Assembly: GCF_902499335.1 (NCBI RefSeq)
Contig: NZ_CABVQK010000002.1
Span: 1 to 64,000, forward strand
Direction: 5' to 3'
DNA length: 64,000 bases
DNA from: Burkholderia lata
GTDB taxonomy: Bacteria; Pseudomonadota; Gammaproteobacteria; Burkholderiales; Burkholderiaceae
In this document: in pieces, positions 21,979-38,893 of the stretch
Numbering within the stretch: position 1 is the stretch's first letter
How the letters are laid out: each line of letters starts with the position of its first letter
Program-made: the position numbers and the translations under genes
The notes under the pieces: generated by a model
The model's input: the letters and a program-made list of their open reading frames with translations, nothing else
Database searches by the model: none
What the model was told of the DNA's origin: nothing

Positions 21979-23427
21979 TTACAGGATCGGTGCGAACAGC
22001 CGCGCGACGTGCATCGCGATGCGCCGCCAGGCGGGCGACCGCCGGTATTCGTTCGCATCGACCTCGTACGCCTGCGCGAAATCGGCATCGAGCATCGTCT
22101 CGACCTCGTCGGCGAACGCGCGGTCGACGGTCAGCACCATGATCTCGAAATTGAGGCGGAACGAGCGGTTGTCGAGATTCGCGCTGCCGATCGCCGCGGC
22201 GATGCGGTCGATCAGCACGACCTTCTGGTGCAGGAAGCCGGGCCGGTAGCGGAACACCTTGACACCTGCATCGACCAGGTCGCGCGCGTACAGCTTCGAC
22301 GCTTCGAACACCACGTAGTGATCGCGCCGGCTCGGGATCAGGATGCGCACGTCGACGCCGCGCATCACGGCGAGCTTCAGCGCGGAGATCACCGCTTCGT
22401 CGGGGACGAGGTACGGCGTCGTGATCCAGACCCGCTCGCGCGCGGCGTTGATTGCCTCGACGAAGAACAGCGAGCCCGTCTCCTGCTTGTCGGCCGGCCC
22501 CATCGGCACCGCGAGGCAATGCATGCTGTCGCCGGGCTGCGCGGGCGGCGGCAGCGCGAGCGGTGGCAGCTTCTGCGTCGCCCAGTGCCAGTCTTCGGCG
22601 AACACGTACTGGATGCTCGCCACCACCGGGCCGCGGATCTCGATGTGCGTGTCGCGCCACGGCGACAGGCGCGGCTTCGCGCCGAGATACTCGACGCCGA
22701 CGTTGTGGCCGCCGACGAACGCGCGATTGCCGTCGACGACGACGATCTTGCGGTGGTTGCGGAAGTTGAGCTGGAACCGGTTGACGAACTTCCGGTTGGT
22801 CGCGAACGGATGAACCTCGACGCCACCCCGGCGCAGCGCGTCGACGTAGCTGTGCGGGAGGTCGAAGCTGCCGATGCTGTCGTACAGCAGGCAGCAGCGC
22901 ACGCCGGCTGCCGCGCGCGCGAGCAGCGAGTCGCGCAGCATCCGGCCGAGCGCATCGTCGCGCACGATGAAGAACTGCACCACCACGTAGTCGCGCGCGG
23001 CGTCGATCGCCGCCAGGATCGCGGAGAACGTCGCGTCGCCGTTCACGAGCGTGCGCACCGAATTGCCGCCGAGGAACGGCATGCCGCCGAGCCGAGTAAG
23101 GGCGAGCACCGCGGCCTGGCCGAGTGCGTCGGCGGCCGGCCCGTCGGTTGCGTCGGTCGCGTCGGCGCTGAGCCAGGGCGAGCGCGGTGTGTGCATGCGC
23201 AACATTTCGAGCTCGTGGCGCCGGGCGTCGACGTAGCCGGAGAACTTGCTGCGGCCGAGGAACAGGTACGGAACGAGCGTCAGGTACGGCATGGCCGCGA
23301 GCGAGACGGCCCACGCGATCGCGCCTTGCGACGTGCGCGTGTTCATGATCGCGTGGCACGCCGCGACGATCCCGAGCACGTGGATGGTCAGGATCAGGGT
23401 GCCGAGATGTAGCCAGTCGAGGGTCAT
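21979..23427 (-). CDS. clsA: Cardiolipin synthase
   Basis: Joins two phosphatidylglycerols to cardiolipin at the inner membrane. The 482-residue protein starts with two hydrophobic segments (about residues 8-28 and 33-55), followed by two phospholipase D HKD motifs: HRKIVVVDGNRAFVGGHN in the first half and HQKVVLIDRIAAAIGSANLD in the second. Size and two-TM N-terminus fit ClsA rather than the shorter ClsB/ClsC. It converges with the peroxidase gene 60 bp away. Confidence 0.92.
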   Translation of the reverse strand: MTLDWLHLGTLILTIHVLGIVAACHAIMNTRTSQGAIAWAVSLAAMPYLTLVPYLFLGRSKFSGYVDARRHELEMLRMHTPRSPWLSADATDATDGPAADALGQAAVLALTRLGGMPFLGGNSVRTLVNGDATFSAILAAIDAARDYVVVQFFIVRDDALGRMLRDSLLARAAAGVRCCLLYDSIGSFDLPHSYVDALRRGGVEVHPFATNRKFVNRFQLNFRNHRKIVVVDGNRAFVGGHNVGVEYLGAKPRLSPWRDTHIEIRGPVVASIQYVFAEDWHWATQKLPPLALPPPAQPGDSMHCLAVPMGPADKQETGSLFFVEAINAARERVWITTPYLVPDEAVISALKLAVMRGVDVRILIPSRRDHYVVFEASKLYARDLVDAGVKVFRYRPGFLHQKVVLIDRIAAAIGSANLDNRSFRLNFEIMVLTVDRAFADEVETMLDADFAQAYEVDANEYRRSPAWRRIAMHVARLFAPIL

Positions 23428-23535
23428 GGGCGCGTGACGGACTCCTGAGGTCGCGCGGCCGGGCGGCCGCCTACGCGCATCTTACCCAACCGTGCGGCGC
23501 AACGGTGCACCGCACGGTGGGCGAGCCGGAAAGGC

Positions 23536-24444
23536 TCAGGCCTTGCGCGGCAGATCCGACGCCTGGATCAGGAACACGGCGTCGTCGCCCGCGCTGGTGG
23601 GCAGCCACGTGAGTTCGAGGCCGCCGAACGCGGCTTCGACGTGTTCGCGCTCGTTGCCGATCTCGACGACGAGCACGCCGTCGTCGTGCAGCCAGCGATG
23701 GGCCTCGGCGACGATGCGTCGCACGATGTCCATCCCGTCATCGCCACCCGCGAGCGCCATCTCCGGCTCGTGCCGGTATTCGGGCGGCAGCGCGGCCATC
23801 GACGATGCGTTCACGTAAGGCGGGTTCGTCAGGATCACGTCATAGCGTGAGCCCGGGTCGGTGCGGAACGCGGGCAGCGGCGCGTAGAGGTCGCCGCGAT
23901 GCAGCGCGACGCGGTCTTCGAGGCCGTAGTCGCGCACGTTGATCTCGGCGACTTCGAGTGCCTTGTCGGACAGGTCGACCGCATCGATCTCGGCGTTCGG
24001 GAACGCGCTCGCCGCAAGGATCGCGAGGCAGCCGGAGCCCGTGCACAGCTCGAGCACCGCGCCGACCTGCTCGGGATCGGCGACGTACGGCTGCAGCCCG
24101 TCGTCGAGCAGCTCGCCGATGAACGAGCGCGGCACGATCACGCGTTCGTCGACGTAGAAGCGGTGGCCGTGCATCCACGCTTCATGCGTGAGGTACGCGG
24201 CCGGCACGCGGTCGGTCGCGCGCCGTTCGATCACCGCGAGCACGGCCGCGATTTCGTCGGGCAGCAGCCGTGCATCGAGGAACGGCTCGAGCGTGTCGAG
24301 CGGCAGGTCGAGCGTGCGCAGCACGAGGTAGGCCGCTTCGTCGTACGCATTGTCGGAGCCGTGGCCGAACGCGAGCTTCGCCTTCGAGAAGCGCGTGACC
24401 GCGTAGCGCAGCAGGTCGCGAACAGTTGCAAAAGGTGTCGTCAT
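23536..24444 (-). CDS. prmB: 50S ribosomal protein L3 glutamine methyltransferase
   Basis: Methylates a glutamine side chain of ribosomal protein uL3. The 302-residue protein has an N-terminal helical domain, a Rossmann-like SAM-binding core (LELCTGSGCLAILAA) and the glutamine-methylase signature NPPYVN. PrmB rather than PrmC is indicated by length and by the LAFGHGSDNAYDEAAYLVL N-terminus. Two starts compete: 24456 overlaps the dapE stop, while 24444 has GGAG 6 nt upstream; I use 24444. It ends the dap-side minus-strand run. Confidence 0.92.
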   Translation of the reverse strand: MTTPFATVRDLLRYAVTRFSKAKLAFGHGSDNAYDEAAYLVLRTLDLPLDTLEPFLDARLLPDEIAAVLAVIERRATDRVPAAYLTHEAWMHGHRFYVDERVIVPRSFIGELLDDGLQPYVADPEQVGAVLELCTGSGCLAILAASAFPNAEIDAVDLSDKALEVAEINVRDYGLEDRVALHRGDLYAPLPAFRTDPGSRYDVILTNPPYVNASSMAALPPEYRHEPEMALAGGDDGMDIVRRIVAEAHRWLHDDGVLVVEIGNEREHVEAAFGGLELTWLPTSAGDDAVFLIQASDLPRKA

Positions 24445-24455
24445 GCGAGGCTCCA

Positions 24456-25685
<1,230 letters not shown>

Positions 25686-26053
25686 CTATGCGGCAAACAG
25701 CGCCGCGTATTGATCGGCCGCGAAGCCGAGCGATTTCACACGGCCGTTGACCACCAGCACGGGGCGCTTGATGACCGACGGCTTGTGGATCATCAGCGCG
25801 ACCGCGCCGGTTTTCGTTTCGGCGGCCGCCTTCATCGCATCGTCCAGGCCGCGCCACGTCGTGCCGCGCTTGTTGACGAGCGCGTCGAGCGACACGTCCT
25901 TCAGCCAGTCCTCGACGAGCGGTGCGCTGACACCGAGCTTCTTGAAATCGTGGAACTCGAATTCGACGCCGTGATCGTCGAGCCACACGCGGGCCTTCTT
26001 CACGGTGTCGCAGTTCGGAATGCCGTAGACGACCACGGTGTGCGGCTTTGCCA

Positions 26054-26054
<1 letters not shown>
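25686..26054 (-). CDS. ArsC-family protein, YffB-like
   Basis: A 122-residue thioredoxin-fold protein of the ArsC/Spx/YffB group. The active-site loop is VVYGIPNCDTVKKAR, with one cysteine and no CXXC. The later RPVLVV segment supplies the conserved arginine-proline of ArsC proteins. Copies next to dapD/dapE are often labelled arsenate reductase, but the YffB subgroup has not been shown to act on arsenate, so I avoid that name. Its start overlaps the dapD stop (ATGA), showing translational coupling. Confidence 0.88.
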
Positions 26055-26881
<827 letters not shown>

Positions 26882-26924
26882 GTTCGTTTTCGCAGGAGAT
26901 GGATGGAATTGATCGGATGGACGA

Positions 26925-28157
26925 TTACCGCGCGAGAGAGCGGCAGAAATCGACGATGCGTTGCGCGCCCTCGACGCATTCGGGGGTGCCCGCGACGAGC
27001 GCGATCCGGATGAAATCGCGGCCCGGATTCGTGCCGTGCGCATCGCGCGCCAGGTACGAGCCGGGCAGAACCGTCACATTATAGTCGGCGTACAGGCGGC
27101 GGGCGAACTCGGTGTCCGACAGCCCGGTGCGCGACACGTTGGCCCACAGGTAGAACGCCGCGTCGGGCAGTTTCACGTCGATCACCTCGGCCAGCATCGG
27201 CGTGACCGTATTGAACTTCTGCAGGTACAGCGCGCGGTTCTCGCGCACGTGCGCCTCGTCGTTCCACGCGGCGATGCTCGCGTGCTGCCAGACCGGCGAC
27301 AGCGCCGCGCCGTGGTACGTGCGGTACAGCAGGAATTTCTTCAGCAGCGCCGCGTCGCCGGCGACGAAGCCCGAGCGCATGCCCGGCACGTTCGAGCGCT
27401 TCGACAGGCTCGACAGCATCACGAGCCGCTCGAAGCCGCGGCCGAGGCGGTGCGCGGCCTCGAGGCCGCCCAGCGGCGGCGCCGCTTCATCGAAATAGAT
27501 TTCCGAATAGCATTCGTCGGACGCGATCACGAAACCGTGGCGGTCGGACAGCGCGAACAGCTCGCGCCAGTCGTCGAGCGTCAGCACGGCACCCGTCGGA
27601 TTGCCCGGCGAGCACACGTACAGCAGTTGCGTGCGCGCCCAGACTGCGTCGGGCACGGACGCGTAGTCGCACGCGAAGTTGCGGGCCGGGTCGCTGTTCG
27701 CGAAATAGGGTTCGGCACCGGCCAGCAGCGCCGCGCCTTCGTAAATTTGATAGAAAGGATTCGGACAGAGTACGATCGCCTTCTCGCCCTGTTCGGACGG
27801 GCGTGCGTCGATCACCGTCTGCGCAAGCGAGAACAGCGCTTCGCGCGACCCCGACACGGGCAGCACCTGCGTGGCCGGATCGATGGCCGGCAGCCCGTAG
27901 CGGCGCTCGATCCAGTGCGCGATCGACGTGCGCAGCGCGTCCGAGCCGGCGGTGGCCGGGTACGACGCGAGACCGTCGAGCGCGGCGACCACGGCGTCGC
28001 GGATCAGCGCCGGAGTCGCATGTTTGGGCTCGCCGATGCCGAAGCTGATCGGTTTGAGGGCGCCGGATGGCGTCACGTCCTTGAACAGGGCGCGCAGCTT
28101 TTCGAAGGGATAGGGCTGGAGCGAGTCGAGTCGAGGGTTCACGGGCGAAGCGGCCAT
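26925..28157 (-). CDS. dapC: Succinyldiaminopimelate transaminase
   Basis: A PLP-dependent aminotransferase that converts N-succinyl-2-amino-6-ketopimelate with glutamate to N-succinyl-LL-DAP. The 410-residue class I/II protein has the cofactor motif [15 protein letters not shown] (Schiff-base lysine) and the [12 protein letters not shown] and DECYSEIYF blocks. Placement directly before dapD supports DapC over other aminotransferases; many bacteria use ArgD for this step instead. A TATAAT -10 element lies about 85 bp upstream. Confidence 0.93.
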
Positions 28158-28240
28158 CGCGGCCGGTTGGAGCGAAAGAAGCGGCGGGCGCGCCGCGCGG
28201 CTGCGAACGGGCGCCGATGGCGCGCGGGTCGCAACGGACG

Positions 28241-28246
28241 ATTATA
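28241..28246 (-). promoter_or_regulatory. Candidate -10 element of dapC
   Basis: A perfect TATAAT on the minus strand, 84 bp before the dapC start. No good -35 hexamer is seen at 16-18 bp, so it is only a candidate. Confidence 0.35.
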
Positions 28247-28316
28247 GCGTGACGCAATGCGGTCGCGGCCCGCCGGAACGGCGGCCGGGCCAGTCGAATA
28301 AAGGGTATTGAACCAA

Positions 28317-29258
28317 ATGAATAACGCGGTACGCGGCAGCCTGCCGACGCTGGCCATCCTGATCGGCGCATCGGTATGGGGCCTGATCTGGTATCCGCTG
28401 CGGATCCTTGCATCGCTGGGCGTGACGGGCACACTGGCGAGCGCGCTGACGAGCCTCGTCGCGTTCCTGTTCGTGGTCGTCGCGCGACACCGCACGATCG
28501 CGACGCTGCGTTGGCACTGGGTGCTGCCTGGGATTGCAGTGACGGCCGGTGTGACGAACCTCGGGTTCGTGTGGGGCACGATCCACGGCGAGGTGCTGCG
28601 CGTGATGCTGCTGTTCTACCTGACCCCCGCGTGGACCGCGATCTACGCGCACTTCCTGCTGCGCGAGCGGCTGACCTGGGCCGGCGCGGGGCTCGCGGCG
28701 CTGTCGATCGGCGGCGCGATGCTGATGCTGTGGTCGCCGAAGCTTGGCCTGCCGCTGCCGGCCAGCCCGGCCGAATGGGCCGGTCTTGCGGCCGGGTTGA
28801 GTTTCGCGATGAGCAACGTGCTCGTGATCAAGGCGAGCCGCGAGCTGCCGGAGATGCGTGCCGAGATGCGTACCGCGACGCTGTTCGGCGGCGCGGCGGT
28901 ATTCGGCGCGATCGCGTCGCTGTTCGAGGGGATACCGGCTGCGCCGGCGGGCGACCACCTCAGCACGGCCGCGCTGATCATCGTCGCGATCGGCGTGACG
29001 ATGGCGTCCAACAACCTGCTCGTGCAGTACGGGCTGGCGCGCGTGCCGGCGAACCGTGCGTCGATCATCATGCTGTTCGAGATCGTGATCACCGCGCTGT
29101 CGGCGTGGGTGTTCGCGAACGAGCTGCCGACCGCGCGCGAGTGGGCGGGCGGCGCGTGCATCGTGCTGGCGACGCTGCTGTCGAGCCGGGTCCATCGTGC
29201 CGCGCCGGCACCGGACAAACCCGGCGACGGTCGGGACGGCGCACGCGCGATGGTATGA
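28317..29258 (+). CDS. EamA/DMT-superfamily transporter
   Basis: A 313-residue inner-membrane protein with about ten hydrophobic segments arranged as two EamA repeats. The second repeat ends with the family-typical ANRASIIMLFEIVITALSAW stretch (a PxxAxxxxxxEPV-like motif). Members export amino acids or other small metabolites; the substrate cannot be assigned. I use the ATG at 28317 rather than the TTG at 28308. It is divergent from dapC and followed by its own terminator, so it is probably a single-gene unit. Confidence 0.88.
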   Translation: MNNAVRGSLPTLAILIGASVWGLIWYPLRILASLGVTGTLASALTSLVAFLFVVVARHRTIATLRWHWVLPGIAVTAGVTNLGFVWGTIHGEVLRVMLLFYLTPAWTAIYAHFLLRERLTWAGAGLAALSIGGAMLMLWSPKLGLPLPASPAEWAGLAAGLSFAMSNVLVIKASRELPEMRAEMRTATLFGGAAVFGAIASLFEGIPAAPAGDHLSTAALIIVAIGVTMASNNLLVQYGLARVPANRASIIMLFEIVITALSAWVFANELPTAREWAGGACIVLATLLSSRVHRAAPAPDKPGDGRDGARAMV

Positions 29259-29271
29259 TGGAAGCCGTTTG

Positions 29272-29307
29272 CGGGGCCCAACGCTGTATGCGCGCGGCCC
29301 CGTTTTT
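29272..29307 (+). terminator. Probable terminator after the EamA transporter
   Basis: CGGGGCC (29272-29278) and GGCCCCG (29296-29302) form a 7-bp GC stem around a 17-nt loop, followed by TTTTT. It begins 14 bp after the transporter stop and ends 90 bp before smc. It could also act as an attenuator for transcription entering smc. Confidence 0.6.
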
Positions 29308-29397
29308 GAATTCCGGGGCGCGTCGCGCGCAGGGGCCGTCCGGCCTCGCGCAGTGCGGCTCCGTCCGTTTCACACCTTCTTCACATCCGATACCGCC

Positions 29398-32910
<3,513 letters not shown>

Positions 32911-32995
32911 CGTTTGACGAAACCGGATCGCGTTCGCGCGGCGCATGGGCGCCCGTTCGCGGTTCCGACGAACAAGAATTGCTGATGGAGCGTGC

Positions 32996-34279
32996 ATGGA
33001 CGAGTTGACACTCGGTTTGATCGGCGCGGGCGCCGTCGTGGTGGGCGGCGTCGTGGTCTACAACGCATGGCAGGGCGCGAAGGTGCGGCGCAGGATGCCG
33101 CGCCCGATGCCGGAGGAAGCGGCCGAGGCGATGAATCGCCCCGAACGCGAAGAAGAGCTGCCGTTTATCGAGCCGGTGCGTCAGCCGGTGCGGCGCGAAT
33201 CCGCGGCACCGGCCGCGGCCGCCGCCACGGCCGGCACGCCGGCCGAAGTTGCGCGCGTCGAGCCGACGTTCGGTGGCGTAGCGCCGGCCGACATGCCGGC
33301 CGATCTGCAGGCCGAGGCGACCGGCGTCGATACGCCGGCCGAGTCGGTCGAGCCGGTTGCCGGTGAAGAGGCCGCGCCTGCCGTCGCGCACCAGGCGACC
33401 GCCGCAGCTGCCGAGCCGGTCGAACCCGTGCTGCCGGCCGCAACGACGATCTCGTCGGCACCGCCGGCAATCGTCGACCGCCGGATCGACTGCATCGTAC
33501 CGATCCGCCTCGGCGGGGCGCTGCCGGGCGACAAGATCCTGCCGGCCGCGCAGCGGCTGCGCCGCGCAGGCAGCAAGCCCGTGCATATCGAAGGCAAGCC
33601 GGAAGGCGGCCAGTGGGAGCTGCTGCAGAACGGCGTGCGCTACGAGGAACTGCGCGCGGCCGCTCAGCTCGCGAACCGCAGCGGCGCGCTGAACGAGCTC
33701 GAGTTCTCCGAATTCGTGACGGGCGTCCAGCAGTTCGCCGACGCGATCGACGGCGCGCCCGAATTCCCGGACATGATGGAAACGGTTGCGATGGCGCGCG
33801 AGCTCGACGCGTTCGCCGCGCAATGCGACGCGCAACTGTCGATCAACGTGATGTCGGACGGCGCACCGTGGTCGGCGAATTACGTGCAGGCGGTCGCATC
33901 GCAGGACGGGCTGCTGCTGTCGCGCGACGGCACGCGTTTCGTCAAGCTCGACGCGAAGCAGAACCCGGTGTTCATGCTGCAGTTCGGCGATACGAACTTC
34001 CTGCGCGACGACCTGACGTACAAGGGCGGCAACATGATCACGCTGGTGCTCGACGTGCCGGTCGCCGAAGAGGACATCCTGCCGTTCCGGCTGATGTGCG
34101 ATTACGCGAAGTCGCTGTCCGAACGGATCGGCGCGCGGGTCGTCGACGATTCGCGCCGGCCGTTGCCGGAGTCGACGCTGGTCGCGATCGACCAGCAACT
34201 GATGAAGCTGTACGCGAAGCTCGAGGAAGCCGGCATCCCGGCCGGTTCGCCGGTCACGCGCCGCCTCTTCAGCCAGTAA
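32996..34279 (+). CDS. zipA: Cell division protein ZipA homologue
   Basis: An inner-membrane FtsZ-binding protein that tethers the Z-ring. The 427-residue protein has one N-terminal membrane segment (LTLGLIGAGAVVVGGVVVYN, about 4-23), a short basic stretch, a long flexible Ala/Pro/Val/Glu-rich linker (about 50-165) and a C-terminal ZipA FtsZ-binding domain (about 230-425). Start at 32996 because the membrane anchor begins there. Its place directly before ligA repeats the E. coli zipA-ligA order, which supports the call despite weak overall similarity expected across classes. Confidence 0.88.
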   Translation: MDELTLGLIGAGAVVVGGVVVYNAWQGAKVRRRMPRPMPEEAAEAMNRPEREEELPFIEPVRQPVRRESAAPAAAAATAGTPAEVARVEPTFGGVAPADMPADLQAEATGVDTPAESVEPVAGEEAAPAVAHQATAAAAEPVEPVLPAATTISSAPPAIVDRRIDCIVPIRLGGALPGDKILPAAQRLRRAGSKPVHIEGKPEGGQWELLQNGVRYEELRAAAQLANRSGALNELEFSEFVTGVQQFADAIDGAPEFPDMMETVAMARELDAFAAQCDAQLSINVMSDGAPWSANYVQAVASQDGLLLSRDGTRFVKLDAKQNPVFMLQFGDTNFLRDDLTYKGGNMITLVLDVPVAEEDILPFRLMCDYAKSLSERIGARVVDDSRRPLPESTLVAIDQQLMKLYAKLEEAGIPAGSPVTRRLFSQ

Positions 34280-34407
34280 CGCGAAGGCGCGGGCGGCGGG
34301 CTTCGGTGCCGTCGTCCGCCGCCATAGTGCACACCTCGTTCGTGTGCGCTGCAGCACGCGCGCCGGGCGCGCATTGCACGCCCCGCCACGGCGGCAAACT
34401 GAGATAA

Positions 34408-37052
<2,645 letters not shown>

Positions 37053-37087
37053 TTGGCCGGCTTTCCCGGCATCTCGCAGGAAACAAA

Positions 37088-37112
37088 AAAGCCCGCTTGC
37101 GCGGGCTTTTTC
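37088..37112. terminator. Bidirectional terminator between def and the pseudouridine synthase
   Basis: AGCCCGC (37090-37096), loop TTGC and GCGGGCT (37101-37107), flanked by AAAAAA and TTTTT, ends both convergent transcripts. Stem sequence matches the terminator at 22-40. Confidence 0.9.
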
Positions 37113-37143
37113 ATTGCGTGGCGCACGTGTGGCGCGCTCGCGG

Positions 37144-38877
37144 TCAGAACGTCTCGTCGGCCGACAGATAGCGCCATTGACCCTGCGGCAGTGCACCGAG
37201 CATCACGCGGCCCATCCGTACGCGCTTCAGGCCGATCACTTCGAGGCCCACCAGTTCGCACATGCGACGGATCTGGCGCTTCTTGCCTTCGCGCAGCACG
37301 AAGCGCAACTGCTCGCCGTTCTGCCAGCTCACCATCGCGGGCTTCAGCGCGACGCCGTCGAGCTCGAGGCCGTGGCGCAACTTCGCGAGCGATTCCGCGG
37401 GGAAGTGCTGGTCGATGTCGATGAGCTGTTCGCCGAAGCGCACGCGCACCAGGTACTCCTTGTCGATATCCGACTGCTCGCCGATCAGCTGCTTCGCGAT
37501 CACGCCGTTCTGCGTCAGCACGAGCATGCCGGTCGAATCGATGTCCAGGCGGCCGGCCGGTGCGAGTGCGTGCAGATGCTGCGGCGAGAAGCGTACCGGC
37601 GAATGGTCGCCGCTCCAGCGGTTCGCGCGCGTGATCAGCACGGCCGCGGGCTCGTAGCCGTCTTCCGCCTGGCCCGACACATAGCCGACCGGTTTGTGCA
37701 GCAGGATCGTCACTTGCGCAGCTTGCGCGGCGCTTGCCCGTTCGTCGATCTCGATCTTCTGGTCGGCGCGTACCTTGGTGCCGAGCGTGTCGATGCGTTC
37801 GCCGTCGACGAGGACCCAGCCCTTTTCGATCCATTCGTCGGCTTCGCGGCGCGAGCACATGCCGAGCTCGGACATCCGTTTGGACAGGCGCATCAGGCCC
37901 GATTCGTCACCGTAATCGATGTCGGCCGACGGGCGCTTGACCGGTTGTGCGGTCTTGACCGCGCCGAACGAGCGGCGCTCGTCGTCGCGTGCGGGGCGGG
38001 CCGGGCGGTCGCCGAAGCTGCGCTTTGCGCCTTCGCCGGCCGGCTTGTCGCGATACGACGGGCGCTTGCCGTCGTCGGCGCCGGCGCGGCGCGGGCGGTC
38101 ATCGTCGTTGCGGCGCGGCGGGCGATCGGACGACGTGCGGCGGTCGCCAAAGCTGCGTTTCGCACCTTCGCCGGATGCGTTGTCGCGATAGGGTGCGCGT
38201 GCACCGCCTTCGCCGGCACCCGCACGACGCGGACGCGCATCGTCATCGCGGCGGGGCGGGCGATCGGACGACGTGCGACGGTCACCGAAGCTGCGTTTTG
38301 CGCCTTCGCCGGATGCGTTGTCGCGATACGGCGCGCGTGCGCCGCCTTCGCCGGCACCCGCACGACGCGGACGCGCGTCGTCATCGCGGCGCGGCGGGCG
38401 ATCGGACGACGTGCGACGGTCGCCGAAGCTGCGTTTTGCGCCTTCGCCGGATGCGTTGTCGCGATACGGTGCGCGTGCGCCGCCTTCGCCACCTGTGCGA
38501 CGCGGCCGTGCATCGTCATCACGGCGCGGCGGGCGATCGGACGACGTGCGACGGTCGCCGAAGCTGCGCTTTGCGCCTTCGCCGGCCGCGTTGTCGCGAT
38601 AAGGGGCACGCGAGCCGCGTTCGGCACCGCCGTCACGCGGCGCACGCTTGGCCGGTGCGCGATCCGCGCCCGGGCGCTCGGCGCCTGCCGCGCCGCGCGG
38701 CTTGAACGAGCGTTCGCCGGAGGCTGCCGGGGCGGCCTTCTTCGGGCGGGCCGGCTTGTCCCCTGCGGGCGGCGCAGCGGGACGCACCGCCTTGCGGGCG
38801 ACGAGGCTGCCGGAGCGGACAGGGGCGCGGGTCGGCGACGCCGGCTTCGGATTCTTGACGGTTAGTTTGGTGCGCAT
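37144..38877 (-). CDS. RNA pseudouridine synthase, RluF-like, with repeat-rich N-terminal extension
   Basis: Isomerises uridine to pseudouridine in RNA, most likely 23S rRNA. The enzyme part (about residues 328-577) has an S4 RNA-binding domain (MRLSKRMSELGMCSRREADE) and the RsuA/RluF catalytic core with D445 in GRLDIDSTG, then KKRQIRRMC. E. coli relatives have about 290 residues; this protein has 577 because residues 1-325 are a basic, disordered extension dominated by tandem 45-46-residue repeats. RluF is the closest named relative by layout (AEDGYEPAAVL before the catalytic block), but RluB or RluE specificity is not excluded. Confidence 0.9.
   Translation of the reverse strand: MRTKLTVKNPKPASPTRAPVRSGSLVARKAVRPAAPPAGDKPARPKKAAPAASGERSFKPRGAAGAERPGADRAPAKRAPRDGGAERGSRAPYRDNAAGEGAKRSFGDRRTSSDRPPRRDDDARPRRTGGEGGARAPYRDNASGEGAKRSFGDRRTSSDRPPRRDDDARPRRAGAGEGGARAPYRDNASGEGAKRSFGDRRTSSDRPPRRDDDARPRRAGAGEGGARAPYRDNASGEGAKRSFGDRRTSSDRPPRRNDDDRPRRAGADDGKRPSYRDKPAGEGAKRSFGDRPARPARDDERRSFGAVKTAQPVKRPSADIDYGDESGLMRLSKRMSELGMCSRREADEWIEKGWVLVDGERIDTLGTKVRADQKIEIDERASAAQAAQVTILLHKPVGYVSGQAEDGYEPAAVLITRANRWSGDHSPVRFSPQHLHALAPAGRLDIDSTGMLVLTQNGVIAKQLIGEQSDIDKEYLVRVRFGEQLIDIDQHFPAESLAKLRHGLELDGVALKPAMVSWQNGEQLRFVLREGKKRQIRRMCELVGLEVIGLKRVRMGRVMLGALPQGQWRYLSADETF
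37993..38607 (-). repeat. In-frame tandem repeat in the pseudouridine synthase gene
   Basis: About 4.5 copies of a 135/138-bp unit encode residues 91-295. Each copy reads like APYRDNASGEGAKRSFGDRR followed by [19 protein letters not shown] and a Gly/Glu linker. The copies are 45 or 46 codons and differ by a few residues and some third-position changes; the first and last copies are the most divergent. The frame is kept throughout, so copy-number change would not break the gene. Confidence 0.92.
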
Positions 38878-38893
38878 AAACGCTGGAATTCAT

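Noticed and set aside
37993-38607. CRISPR-like periodic repeats
   Set aside because: Units of 135/138 bp are contiguous, in frame and coding, with no short repeat/unique spacer pattern and no cas genes.
37114-38865. A 583-codon open frame antisense to the repeat-containing pseudouridine synthase, itself with an Ala/Val-rich repeat
   Set aside because: The repeat follows automatically from the sense repeat. There is no ribosome binding site or known domain.
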